Shown here piece by piece: positions 45,226 through 54,232 of a stretch of 64,000 nt of DNA. How positions within the stretch are numbered: the stretch's first letter is position 1; every line of letters starts with the position of its first letter. Made by a program: the position numbers and the translations under genes. Origin of the DNA: Virgibacillus proomii. Lineage in GTDB: Bacteria; Bacillota; Bacilli; Bacillales; Amphibacillaceae. The stretch is taken from NCBI RefSeq assembly GCF_900162615.1, contig NZ_FUFN01000010.1, forward strand, positions 2,200,519 to 2,264,518, written 5' to 3'. The notes under the pieces were generated by a model. It was given only the letters and a program-made list of their open reading frames with translations. It did no database searches and had not been told where the DNA came from.

Positions 45226-46578
45226 TTAATTTACCTTGACATTTTCATATGGAAAATCATCTAATACGCGTACAAACGTTCCTTGATTCAATGGATAATC
45301 TGCTTTAGCGATTTTAACACGAACAAGCTTTCCAATCATATCTGGAGTACCATCAAAGGCTACCTTTAAATAATTATCTGTATATCCAATAAGTTGATTT
45401 GGATTATCTTTATCCGTAGAGTGCTCTTCAGGAATCACTTCTAGAACTTCATTTTCATAATTTGCAGCATATTCCTTCGCTAATTGGTTAGAAAGTTCAA
45501 TCAGTTTGTGGACACGGTTATTTTTTACTTCATCATCAACTTGTCCATCCATTCGAGCAGCAGGAGTACCTGTCCTGCGCGAGTATGGAAATACATGTAA
45601 CTCTGAAAATCCAATTTCTTTAATAAAATCATATGTTTCTTGGAATTCCTCATCGGTCTCACCAGGAAATCCTACAATGACATCCGAAGTAATTGCTAGG
45701 CCGGGTAAGGCTTGTTTAAGCTTCATCACTTTTTCCTTGTAATAAGCGGTAGCGTACTTTCGGCGCATTCTAGCTAGTACAGAATCAGAACCTGATTGTA
45801 AAGGAACATGGAGATGTCTTACAATCTTTTCCGATTGATCTAAAACGTCAATCACTTCATCTGTAATTTGACTTGCTTCGATCGAAGAAATACGAATCCG
45901 CTTCAGTCCATTTACTTTTGTTTCTAAATCTTTTAGAAGCATAGCAAAGTTATAATCTTTCATATCTTCACCGTAGCCTGCTGTATGAATACCTGTTAAT
46001 ACGATTTCTTTGTAGCCTGCATCCACAAGTTTTTGCGCTTGTTCAATTACGTTCTTTGGATCTCTGGAACGAAGCAGACCGCGAGACCACGGGATGATAC
46101 AAAACGTACAAAAATTATTACATCCTTCTTGAATTTTTAAGGAAGCTCTGGTACGATCTGAAAACTCAGGAACATCCATTTCCTCAAATACCCGGTTTTT
46201 CATGATATTGGATACACCATTAACTGGTTCTTTCGTTTTCTTATGTTTCTCAATATAATCAATCATATGTTTACGATCCTGTGTTCCAACAACAACATCC
46301 ACTCCTGGTATTTCTAAAATTTCTCCAGGTGACGTTTGAGCATAGCATCCAGTTACACATACAACAGCGTCAGGATTTTTTCTGATTGCCCTACGAATTA
46401 CCTGTCTACTCTTTTTATCGCCAGTATTCGTTACCGTGCATGTATTAATAACATAAACATCTGAATTTTTTTCGAAATCAACGCGCTCATATCCACGCTC
46501 CATAAACATGCGCCAAATACCTTCTGTTTCATAATGATTTACTTTACAACCTAATGTATGAAAGGCTACTGTTGGCAT
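45226..46578 (-). CDS. mtaB: tRNA N6-threonylcarbamoyladenosine methylthiotransferase MtaB
   Basis: A 450-aa radical-SAM enzyme that adds a methylthio group to t6A37 in tRNAs. An N-terminal UPF0004 domain with three cluster cysteines (TLGCKVN, NTCTVT, GCYAQ), then the radical-SAM site CNNFCTFC near residue 150, and a C-terminal TRAM domain. I take the ATG giving MPTVAFHTLGCKVN; a GTG three codons earlier is less likely. It overlaps rsmE. Confidence 0.94.
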   Translation of the reverse strand: MPTVAFHTLGCKVNHYETEGIWRMFMERGYERVDFEKNSDVYVINTCTVTNTGDKKSRQVIRRAIRKNPDAVVCVTGCYAQTSPGEILEIPGVDVVVGTQDRKHMIDYIEKHKKTKEPVNGVSNIMKNRVFEEMDVPEFSDRTRASLKIQEGCNNFCTFCIIPWSRGLLRSRDPKNVIEQAQKLVDAGYKEIVLTGIHTAGYGEDMKDYNFAMLLKDLETKVNGLKRIRISSIEASQITDEVIDVLDQSEKIVRHLHVPLQSGSDSVLARMRRKYATAYYKEKVMKLKQALPGLAITSDVIVGFPGETDEEFQETYDFIKEIGFSELHVFPYSRRTGTPAARMDGQVDDEVKNNRVHKLIELSNQLAKEYAANYENEVLEVIPEEHSTDKDNPNQLIGYTDNYLKVAFDGTPDMIGKLVRVKIAKADYPLNQGTFVRVLDDFPYENVKVN

Positions 46579-47336
46579 GTCTGACACCCCATTTCTTCAA
46601 AATGATACGATATGCTTGCTAAAGCATATAATACAGCAGTTTCTGTTCGTAAAATCCTCGGACCAAGACGAACAGCTTGAAAACCAGCTGCTTTTAATGA
46701 TACAGCCTCATTTTCCGTAAAACCGCCTTCAGGACCGATACAAATAACTAAACGCTGTTTGTGCTTTAATGATGATAGAGCAGTAGCTAATGATCGGTAA
46801 TCACTTGTTTTTGCTTCCTCTTCATAAGCAAACAACTTCAGATCATAGTTATTAGCTGCTTCCACCACTGCTTCTAACGATTTACAAACATTAACATTTG
46901 GTAGTTTATTTCGGTGGCTTTGCTCACTAGCCTCTTTAACAATTTTATTCCAGCGCTTCAGCTTTTTCTCACGACGCTTATCATCCCATTTTACAACTGA
47001 TCGAGCCGCTTGAAAAGCAAAAAAGCTGGAAGCCCCGAGTTCAGTTCCTTTTTGCAATATCCACTCCAGCTTATCACTTTTTGGCAGGGCTTGTGCAACA
47101 GCAACCTCAATAGGCATTTCAACATTTTGGTCAAGCCATTGCGTAATATCTGCATAAACAACATCATTATCTAAAAAAGTTATTTTGCACACAGCAGCTT
47201 TACCATTTGGGTGATTACAAATAATTTGATCACCAATTTGGAAACGCATGACCCGTTTTATATGATGAACATCGTCGCCTATTATTTTTATTGTTTTATC
47301 CGACCATGTTTGTTCAGGAATAAAATATCGTTGCAA
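46566..47336 (-). CDS. rsmE: 16S rRNA (uracil1498-N3)-methyltransferase
   Basis: A 256-aa SPOUT-class methyltransferase. N-terminal PUA-like domain (QRYFIPEQ..HHIKRVMRFQIGD) and a knotted C-terminal domain with VICIGPEGGFTENE near 200-214 and GPRILRTETA near 227-236. Methylates U1498 of 16S rRNA. Overlaps mtaB and follows prmA by about 30 bases. Confidence 0.94.
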   Translation of the reverse strand: MQRYFIPEQTWSDKTIKIIGDDVHHIKRVMRFQIGDQIICNHPNGKAAVCKITFLDNDVVYADITQWLDQNVEMPIEVAVAQALPKSDKLEWILQKGTELGASSFFAFQAARSVVKWDDKRREKKLKRWNKIVKEASEQSHRNKLPNVNVCKSLEAVVEAANNYDLKLFAYEEEAKTSDYRSLATALSSLKHKQRLVICIGPEGGFTENEAVSLKAAGFQAVRLGPRILRTETAVLYALASISYHFEEMGCQTCQQ

Positions 47337-47366
47337 TGGCTATCACCTTCTTCAGAAAAATAATTA

Positions 47367-48305
47367 CTAGATCTTTTGTGCTACAATAGCAATCCAATCT
47401 TCCATTTCATTGACTTGGATAATGTTAAAGCCTTGTTGTTCGATGCGATCTTTAACCAATTGCTTTTTTGTTTGGGTAATTCCTGAAGTAATAAAATAGC
47501 CACCGGATATCAAACGATTCCATGCACTGTCTACAAAACGTACAATTACTTCAGCTAAAATATTAGAAACGATTAAGTCTGCCTCTACTGTGATATGATC
47601 TAATAAATTATTTTGTTTGGCAGTAATGCGACTATTTAAACGATTTAATTTTGCATTTAAAATTGTACTTTTCACGGCCACATCATCCAAATCATACGCA
47701 TAAACATGGCTTGCTCCTAATAAAGCAGCCGCAATGCTTAAGACACCAGATCCAGAACCAACATCAATTACTTTATCTCCACTTTTAACGAATTGTTCTA
47801 ATGCCTGAATACTAAGTACTGTCGTCGGATGCGTCCCGGTACCAAATGCCATACCGGGATCTAGCTCAATAATCAATTCATCTGTATCTACAGGTCTATA
47901 ATCTTCCCAAGTTGGTGTAATGGTAATACGCTTAGATATTTTAACAGGTTTATAGTACTTTTTCCAAGCAGTAGCCCATTCTTCTTCATGTACTTCACTC
48001 AACGTAATTTGATTTCTTCCCAAATCAATATCGTATAGCATTAAGTTGTTAATAGCTTGCTTTATCTCTTCAACTGTTTCACCTAAAAAGCTATTTACAG
48101 GAAGATATGCTTTAATATAAACCCCTTCCTCCGGATAGTCTTCAGGATTTAACTCATATACCTCTCCATACTTAGACGAGTGCTCTTTCACTAGATCTAG
48201 TGCTTCTTCAATTACTAACCCGCTTGCTCCGTTTTCGTGTAAAATATTTGAGATTGGCTCGATAGCTTCATTTGTCGTATGAATACAGAGCTCTGACCAC
48301 TTCAT
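47367..48305 (-). CDS. prmA: ribosomal protein L11 methyltransferase
   Basis: A 312-aa SAM methyltransferase that trimethylates L11. N-terminal substrate domain, then the SAM motif KVIDVGSGSGVLSIAAALLGA near 172-192 and a VSNILAEV motif near 243. Start set at the ATG (MKWSELCIHTT) behind AAGGGTGG rather than the GTG three codons earlier. Order dnaJ-prmA-rsmE-mtaB is conserved in Bacillales. Confidence 0.94.
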   Translation of the reverse strand: MKWSELCIHTTNEAIEPISNILHENGASGLVIEEALDLVKEHSSKYGEVYELNPEDYPEEGVYIKAYLPVNSFLGETVEEIKQAINNLMLYDIDLGRNQITLSEVHEEEWATAWKKYYKPVKISKRITITPTWEDYRPVDTDELIIELDPGMAFGTGTHPTTVLSIQALEQFVKSGDKVIDVGSGSGVLSIAAALLGASHVYAYDLDDVAVKSTILNAKLNRLNSRITAKQNNLLDHITVEADLIVSNILAEVIVRFVDSAWNRLISGGYFITSGITQTKKQLVKDRIEQQGFNIIQVNEMEDWIAIVAQKI

Positions 48306-48378
48306 AGGAACCACCCTTTTCTATTTTCAAAAAAATTGTTTACTTCGCTTTATTGAAGAAAGTGAGTTAGCCAAAGCT

Positions 48379-48600
48379 ATCAGGAGGATGTTCAAAAAGT
48401 CGGGTGAAAATGAAAGCTGAAAATTCATCGCTGGCTTGTTTCTTGTAGCCTTGTGCTTAAACTTATGCATTCTGCGAAACTACACCATCTTGAAAATTTG
48501 AATCGGCAGGACGAACTAGTGTCAGCATTGCAACAGAACGTTACGACCTTAGCCGTCCCAACCTTAGTCCCTTTTGCCTTCTTTTTAAAACACGCTCTAT
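48379..48600 (+). repeat. family C repeat C3
   Basis: Begins GGATGTTCAAAAAGTCGG and ends near CTTTTTAAAACACGC, a diverged inverted pair. Contains an ATTCATCGCTGG block shared with C2 and a GAATCGGCAGGACGAAC segment. No gene. Confidence 0.6.
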
Positions 48601-48639
48601 ATACTGTCATTTTACACTCAAATGGAATTAAACTTAAAG

Positions 48640-49764
48640 TTACTCACTTTTAAAAGCTTTCTTAAATCGCCCAAATAACGAATTATCTTGTTCGTCAGTT
48701 GCTTGGTTTCCACTAATTTCGTTAAATTCACGTAATAATTCTTTTTGTCTTTCTGTAAGTTTAGTCGGTGTTATAACCTTCACTTTAACATGCTGGTCGC
48801 CATGACCATAGCCACGTACATTTGGTGCACCTTTTCCTTTTAAACGGAAAGTTTTACCAGACTGTGTTCCTGCTGGTATTTTCAGTTTTACTTTTCCGTG
48901 AACGGTTGGCACTTCTACTTCATCACCAAGTGCTGCTTGCGTAAAGGTTAGGGGCAATTCACAGAATATATGGTCTCCTTCTCGACGAAAAAATTCATGT
49001 GGTCGGATTTTGACAACGACAAATAAGTCTCCAGGAGGTCCTCCATTTATACCTGCTTCACCTTTTCCTGAAACTCGTATTTGTTGTCCCTCATCAATTC
49101 CTGCTGGTATAGAAATATGAATGGTTCGACGTTTTTTTACTCTTCCAGTACCACCACATGTTCTACATTTTTCAGGTATAATTTTTCCTGTTCCGTTACA
49201 GAAATTACATACTCGGCGATTGATCACCTTACCAAATGGAGTGTTTTGTTCCATATTTAATTGACCGGTTCCATTACAATGGGAACATGTTTTTATTTTC
49301 GTTCCAGGTTTTGCACCTGATCCGGAGCAAGTATCACAAGTTTCCTCTTTCGGAATTTTAATATCTGCTTCTTTACCAAAAATCGCTTCTTCAAAGGTTA
49401 ATTCCATCGTATATTGAAGATCTGCACCTTGCTGTGGAGCATTAGGATCTCTTCTGCTTCCGCCACCGCCAAAAAACATGTCAAAGATATCGCCAAAACC
49501 GCCGAAATCTTGCGCTCCGCCAAAACCACCAAAACCTTGATTTTGTGGACCTGCATGACCAAATTGATCATACTGTGCTCGTTTTTGATCATTACTTAAA
49601 ACTTCATAAGCTTCTTTTACTTCCTTGAATTTATCCGCTGCATCTGACTCTTTGTTTACATCTGGGTGGTATTTTCTTGCTAATTTACGATATGCTTTTT
49701 TTATTTCATCCTTTGTCGCATCTTTTCCAACGCCCAGGACTTCGTAATAGTCTCGCTTACTCAC
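48640..49764 (-). CDS. dnaJ: chaperone protein DnaJ
   Basis: A 374-aa Hsp40 that delivers substrates to DnaK. J domain with HPD near residues 33-35, a Gly/Phe-rich stretch (about 73-110), four zinc repeats CDTCSGSG, CSHCNGTG, CNFCNGTG and CRTCGGTG (about 145-210), and a C-terminal substrate domain. Start is GTG behind GGGGAGA, giving the usual SKRDYYEVLGV opening. Last gene of the hrcA operon, after a hairpin at 49860-49897. Confidence 0.95.
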   Translation of the reverse strand: MSKRDYYEVLGVGKDATKDEIKKAYRKLARKYHPDVNKESDAADKFKEVKEAYEVLSNDQKRAQYDQFGHAGPQNQGFGGFGGAQDFGGFGDIFDMFFGGGGSRRDPNAPQQGADLQYTMELTFEEAIFGKEADIKIPKEETCDTCSGSGAKPGTKIKTCSHCNGTGQLNMEQNTPFGKVINRRVCNFCNGTGKIIPEKCRTCGGTGRVKKRRTIHISIPAGIDEGQQIRVSGKGEAGINGGPPGDLFVVVKIRPHEFFRREGDHIFCELPLTFTQAALGDEVEVPTVHGKVKLKIPAGTQSGKTFRLKGKGAPNVRGYGHGDQHVKVKVITPTKLTERQKELLREFNEISGNQATDEQDNSLFGRFKKAFKSE

Positions 49765-49859
49765 TTGATCACTCTCCCCGATACACACTTTTGCATAACT
49801 TTTATCTTACCACCATCTATGCTGACGTGGCAAATATCCACATAAACGAGTAACGTGTA

Positions 49860-49897
49860 AAAAGTCAAAGCCAAGAGGATCCCTGACTTTGACTTTT
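49860..49897 (-). terminator. intercistronic hairpin between dnaK and dnaJ
   Basis: Perfect 11-bp stem AAAAGTCAAAG/CTTTGACTTTT (49860-49870 with 49887-49897), with T-rich ends. It may be a partial terminator or an RNA processing/stability element that sets the dnaK:dnaJ ratio. Confidence 0.7.
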
Positions 49898-49966
49898 AAA
49901 CTACAGGATAATGGAGGGGAGTTTAATTCAAAACTTCCCGGATCTAACTGCTCCTGTTTGTACCAT

Positions 49967-51808
49967 TTATTTTTTATCTTCTTCATCGTCCACTTCTTTA
50001 TATTCCGCATCAACAACATTATCGTCATTGTTATTGTTATCGTGATTGTTATTATTACCTTGCTGTTGTTGCTCTTTTGCCATTTGTTCATATAATTTCA
50101 CAGAAAGCTGTTGGACTTGTTCTTGTAAAGCATCTTTCTTTTCTTTGATTTTTTCTATATCATTTGATTCTAATGCGGATTTCAATTCTTCTTTAGCAGC
50201 CTCAGCTTTTTGTTTTTCGTCTTCAGAAACTTTATCACCAAGGTCTTTAATTGTTTTATCTGTAGTAAAGACTAACTGATCTGCTTCATTTCGCAATTCA
50301 ACTTCTTCACGACGTTTTTTATCATCCTCTGCATTTTCTTCGGCTTCTTTCACCATGCGTTCAATTTCTTCATCTGAAAGACCGGAAGAAGATTTAATGG
50401 TAATGGACTGTTCTTTATTTGTACCTAAATCTTTAGCGCGCACATTAACAATACCATTAGCATCAATATCGAACGTAACTTCAATTTGTGGAACACCGCG
50501 TGGTGCTGGCGGTATATCGGTTAATTGGAAACGACCTAATGTTTTGTTATCAGCTGCCATTTCACGCTCACCTTGTAACACATGAATGTCGACTGCCGTT
50601 TGGTTATCGGCAGCAGTTGAGAAAATTTGTGAATGGCTTGTAGGGATTGTTGTATTACGTTCAATTAATTTTGTCATTACACCACCCATTGTTTCAATAC
50701 CTAAAGAAAGCGGGGTAACGTCTAATAATACAACATCTTTCACATCACCTCGTAACACACCACCTTGAATTGCTGCTCCCAGTGCAACTACCTCATCCGG
50801 GTTCACACCTTTAGAAGGTTCTTTACCAATAATACGCTTAATCGATTCTTGAACTGCCGGAATTCGTGTAGAACCACCTACAAGAATTACTTTGTCAATA
50901 TCACTTGCTGATAAATTAGCATCAGATAGAGCTTTACGAGTTGGAATCATTGTACGCTCTACTAAATCTGAAGAAAGCTCTTCAAATTTTGCTCGTGTTA
51001 GTGTCATTTCTAAATGAAGTGGTCCAGCTTCTCCTGCCGTAATAAATGGTAAGGAAATTTGGGTTTGTGTAACACCAGACAATTCTTTTTTCGCTTTTTC
51101 AGCTGCATCTTTTAGACGCTGCGTAGCCATTTTATCTTTAGACAGGTCAATACCATTTTCTTTTTTAAATTCTTCTACCATGTAATCGATAATCACATCG
51201 TCAAAGTCGTCTCCACCTAGACGGTTATCCCCTGCGGTTGCAACAACTTCAAACGTACCGTCACCAATATCTAAGATGGAAACGTCAAATGTTCCTCCGC
51301 CAAGGTCATATACTAAAATAGTTTGATCTTCATTTTCTTTATCAATTCCGTAAGCTAAAGCAGCAGCAGTTGGCTCGTTAATAATCCGTTCAACTTCTAA
51401 TCCTGCTATTTTTCCAGCGTCTTTCGTTGCTTGCCGTTCTGCATCATTAAAGTATGCCGGAACAGTAATCACTGCTTTTTCAACTTTTTCGCCAATATAA
51501 TCTTCTGCATACGATTTGATATGCTGTAAGATAATTGCTGAAATTTCTTGTGGTGTATATTCCTTATCTTCAATATTAACTTTATAATCTGTGCCCATAT
51601 GACGTTTAATGGATTGAATTGTATTTGGGTTTGTTATAGCCTGACGTTTGGCAATTTCACCAACTTGTCTTTCACCATTTTTAAATGCCACAACAGAAGG
51701 TGTCGTGCGGTTTCCTTCAGGGTTAGGAATAACTACTGCTTCGCCGCCTTCCATTACTGCAACACAAGAGTTTGTAGTACCTAAATCAATGCCGATTATT
51801 TTACTCAT
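49967..51808 (-). CDS. dnaK: chaperone protein DnaK (Hsp70)
   Basis: A 613-aa ATP-dependent chaperone. Nucleotide-binding domain from MSKIIGIDLGTTNS, with NEPTAAALAYG and VYDLGGGTFDVS near 165; substrate domain from about 370; helical lid and an N/D-rich, acidic C-tail (NNNNHDNNNNDD then EYKEVDDEE). Start taken at the second of two adjacent ATGs after GGAGG. Long Asn-rich tail is unusual but still ends in an EEVD-like acidic segment. Confidence 0.97.
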   Translation of the reverse strand: MSKIIGIDLGTTNSCVAVMEGGEAVVIPNPEGNRTTPSVVAFKNGERQVGEIAKRQAITNPNTIQSIKRHMGTDYKVNIEDKEYTPQEISAIILQHIKSYAEDYIGEKVEKAVITVPAYFNDAERQATKDAGKIAGLEVERIINEPTAAALAYGIDKENEDQTILVYDLGGGTFDVSILDIGDGTFEVVATAGDNRLGGDDFDDVIIDYMVEEFKKENGIDLSKDKMATQRLKDAAEKAKKELSGVTQTQISLPFITAGEAGPLHLEMTLTRAKFEELSSDLVERTMIPTRKALSDANLSASDIDKVILVGGSTRIPAVQESIKRIIGKEPSKGVNPDEVVALGAAIQGGVLRGDVKDVVLLDVTPLSLGIETMGGVMTKLIERNTTIPTSHSQIFSTAADNQTAVDIHVLQGEREMAADNKTLGRFQLTDIPPAPRGVPQIEVTFDIDANGIVNVRAKDLGTNKEQSITIKSSSGLSDEEIERMVKEAEENAEDDKKRREEVELRNEADQLVFTTDKTIKDLGDKVSEDEKQKAEAAKEELKSALESNDIEKIKEKKDALQEQVQQLSVKLYEQMAKEQQQQGNNNNHDNNNNDDNVVDAEYKEVDDEEDKK

Positions 51809-51837
51809 CATTATTTCCTCCTTAACTAGCAAAACGA

Positions 51838-52437
51838 TTATTTATTTACTTTAACCATTGCTGGTCGAATAACGCGATCTTTTAGTTTGTACCCTTTTTG
51901 TAATTCTTCTATGACTATATTCGATGGTTGGCTTTCATCTTCTACTTGCATAACCGCATGATGTATATTAGGGTCAAATTCTTCTCCGACAGAAGCGATC
52001 TCCTCAGCACCTTGTGATGCAAGTGCTTCTTTAATCTGGTTATAGACCATTGTAATACCTTCTATAATACTAGCGGTTGCTTCTGTTTTTTCTACTTGCA
52101 ATGCACGTTCAAAATTATCTAAAGCTGGTAATAATTCTTCAATCAGATCTTGTGACTTATATTTACGATCGGCTTCCCGTTCTTTCAACGTTCGTTTTTT
52201 GTAATTATCATACTCTGCTTGAATCCGTAATAAGCGATCATGAAGTTTATCTTTTTCCACTTCCAGCTCTTCTAACTTACGTTCTAACTCTGATGTCTCA
52301 TCGTTAACGTCATTTGCTTCATCTGTTTCTTCGGTCTCAATGACTTCAGCAGATTCAACTGCATCTTCTGTCACCTGTTCTTTTATATCCATTCCTTCAT
52401 CAGTAGCTGTATTTTCCTGTTTCTTCTGTTCCTCCAC
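51838..52437 (-). CDS. grpE: nucleotide exchange factor GrpE
   Basis: A 199-aa co-chaperone that releases ADP from DnaK. A very acidic N-terminus, a long coiled coil (about 60-110, LERKLEELEVEKDKLHDRLLRIQAEYDNYKKR) and a C-terminal beta domain ending HHAVMQVEDE..GYKLKDRVIRPAMVKV. I start at GTG because GGAGGTG lies directly ahead; a TTG five codons upstream overlaps that site. Confidence 0.94.
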   Translation of the reverse strand: MEEQKKQENTATDEGMDIKEQVTEDAVESAEVIETEETDEANDVNDETSELERKLEELEVEKDKLHDRLLRIQAEYDNYKKRTLKEREADRKYKSQDLIEELLPALDNFERALQVEKTEATASIIEGITMVYNQIKEALASQGAEEIASVGEEFDPNIHHAVMQVEDESQPSNIVIEELQKGYKLKDRVIRPAMVKVNK

Positions 52438-52497
52438 GTCAGACACCTCCAATTTAAATTAACCACTTTACACTATAACATGTTAAGCTCCAGAACG

Positions 52498-52533
52498 AAA
52501 CAATGGGCTTTTACTGAACCTTGCCCATTGTTT
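52498..52533 (-). terminator. hairpin between hrcA and grpE
   Basis: Perfect 11-bp stem AAACAATGGGC/GCCCATTGTTT (52498-52508 with 52523-52533). Probably attenuates or processes the operon transcript between the repressor and chaperone genes. Confidence 0.7.
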
Positions 52534-52570
52534 GCTAACTCATTCATAACAAATGGACCTTAAAACCAAG

Positions 52571-53602
52571 TTACTCATTGTGTTTATACCACATATCTAA
52601 TGCCTCTGTCATTTCATGAGAAAGGATGTTTAATAATGAGATGACTCTACGGTATTCCATCCTCGTCGGACCTAGCAATGCGATCGTTCCCATCTGTCCT
52701 TCAGCTAAATGATAGGATGCAGTAATTAAACTAAAATCCTTGATCGCTTCGATATCGTTCTCTCTTCCTATCGATACTTCTATGCCATCTTTTGCCTGCT
52801 TCAATAAGTTGGCAATCTCTTCTTCATTCTCAATCATTGCATAAAAATCACGTATCTTATCAACATCATTAAATTCTGGCTGCATTAACATATTTGACTT
52901 GCCACCAATATATACTTTTACTGGATGGTCTTGAAAGAAAATATTTTTCAAGTATTGATACGATTTATCTAAACTGGATACATACTTTTCAATCATGGCA
53001 TCAATTTCCGAATTGAATTTTTCCGCTAATTGTAGAATTGGCACACTATGAAGCTGTTCATTTAAAATATTGACCATCTTTTCCAAATCAGAAGGGTTAA
53101 TTTTCTCTGGAATGGAAAAAGTCCGATGTTCTACATGACCCGTGTTTGTCACAAGAATAGCAACAGCTGTATTAGGTGATATCGTAATAATTTGTATCTG
53201 TTTTAACTTCGTATCAAAAATTTCCGGTCCCAGTATAATAGAAGTATAATTCGTCAACTCCGATAAAACTTCCGCTGATATTTGTACAAGTTGTTCAAAC
53301 TCAAAAAAGCCATCTTTAATAATGTGTTTAATCACATTACCTTCTTGTTTTAAAATAGTTGGCGAAATCAAATGGTCAACATAGTAGCGATATCCTTTCT
53401 CAGAAGGAATACGACCAGATGATGAATGAGTTTTCTCAAGAAACCCCATATCCTCTAAGTCTGCCATTTCATTTCGAATAGTTGCAGCACTATATGGAAT
53501 AACTTCCTTTTTTGCAATAGCACGCGAGCCAACAGGGTGTGCTGACTTGATGAAATCATCAACAATGACTTGTAGAATCATTAACTGCCTTTTTGATAAC
53601 AT
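52571..53602 (-). CDS. hrcA: heat-inducible transcription repressor HrcA
   Basis: A 343-aa repressor of class I heat-shock genes. N-terminal winged helix (LSKRQLMILQVIVDDFIKSAHPVGSRAIAK, SAATIRNEMADLEDMGFL), a GAF-like middle and a dimerisation domain. It binds CIRCE and needs GroEL for activity. The start is the ATG behind AGAGGTGATC; a frame seven codons longer would begin inside the CIRCE and is rejected. First gene of hrcA-grpE-dnaK-dnaJ. Confidence 0.95.
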   Translation of the reverse strand: MLSKRQLMILQVIVDDFIKSAHPVGSRAIAKKEVIPYSAATIRNEMADLEDMGFLEKTHSSSGRIPSEKGYRYYVDHLISPTILKQEGNVIKHIIKDGFFEFEQLVQISAEVLSELTNYTSIILGPEIFDTKLKQIQIITISPNTAVAILVTNTGHVEHRTFSIPEKINPSDLEKMVNILNEQLHSVPILQLAEKFNSEIDAMIEKYVSSLDKSYQYLKNIFFQDHPVKVYIGGKSNMLMQPEFNDVDKIRDFYAMIENEEEIANLLKQAKDGIEVSIGRENDIEAIKDFSLITASYHLAEGQMGTIALLGPTRMEYRRVISLLNILSHEMTEALDMWYKHNE

Positions 53603-53616
53603 GATGATCACCTCTG

Positions 53617-53643
53617 TTAGCACTCATACCTTTCGAGTGCTAA
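53617..53643 (-). promoter_or_regulatory. CIRCE operator
   Basis: TTAGCACTC (53617-53625), 9-nt spacer, GAGTGCTAA (53635-53643): a perfect CIRCE inverted repeat, the HrcA binding site, lying between the promoter and the hrcA start. Confidence 0.98.
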
Positions 53644-53653
53644 TTCTAATAAT

Positions 53654-53682
53654 AAAGTATCAAATCAGCTTTTTTTTGTCAA
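53654..53682 (-). promoter_or_regulatory. sigma-A promoter of hrcA operon
   Basis: On the minus strand, TTGACA (53677-53682) and TACTTT (53654-53659) with a 17-nt spacer; the CIRCE lies just downstream. Confidence 0.85.
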
Positions 53683-53712
53683 TAAAATGGCATAGTAACG
53701 ATTGACTTTTTT

Positions 53713-54182
53713 CAGAACAAAAGCGAGAAGTGCTCAGTTAGCAATATACAAACTGGAGATAGCTGACGGGATAAAGTGAAACTTCATTCCGTGGAACGCT
53801 TTTTACACGGAATGTTAGTACCGCAAGAGTATGACCTAAAGGCCCTTGAAACAATCGGGAATTTAGGAGCCGTTTCTCATTTAGATTTCTCCGTATTCTC
53901 TATAATTTTGACCTCATTCAAGGATTGTTTTTTCTCCTTGTAGTGGATTAAAGACTAAGATCGCAAGCGTCCATGAAAAAAGCACTTTTAGCGTGCCATG
54001 TATTGCTATTGAAGCATACTTTGTTCTTAAAAAACACTTTTTCTTTGAGCGATATATCGCTGTCGTAGTTCTTCTTCCCCTTGACAAACCGCGATGTTTG
54101 CTAGTCGCTCTGAGCACATCAGCTACATAAAGCTACTTTCAAAAAACCTCATTATATAAAACGGTTATTATTTCTAGACAGA
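53713..54182 (+). repeat. family A repeat A7, interrupted by B13
   Basis: Left part (53713-53770, AGAACAAAAGCGAGAAGTGCTCAGTTAGCAA) and the tail part (54088-54182, GTTTGCTAGTCGCTC, CTACTTTCAAAAAA, TTTCTAGACAGA) flank B13. The middle of the family A unit is missing. Confidence 0.6.
53776..54087 (+). repeat. family B repeat B13 (long form)
   Basis: Left flank ATAAA at 53771-53775. The CATTCCGTG/CACGGAATG hairpin is intact, and the CTAAAGGCC hairpin is followed by three cassette units (GCGATATATCGC palindrome near 54048). No clear right end. Confidence 0.65.
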
Positions 54183-54193
54183 CAGAAAAAACA

Positions 54194-54213
54194 CCTGTAT
54201 CAAAGCATACAGG
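54194..54213 (-). terminator. terminator of hemW
   Basis: CCTGTAT/ATACAGG stem with a 6-nt loop, followed on the minus strand by TGTTTTTT. Confidence 0.75.
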
Positions 54214-54232
54214 CTATTCTTACAATCATTGA

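Noticed and set aside
8345..54087. CRISPR array
   Set aside because: The tandem units are diverged, adjacent without unique regular spacers, and scattered in many loci; no cas genes.
53914..54117. 67-aa minus-strand frame
   Set aside because: Translation of the tandem units of B13.
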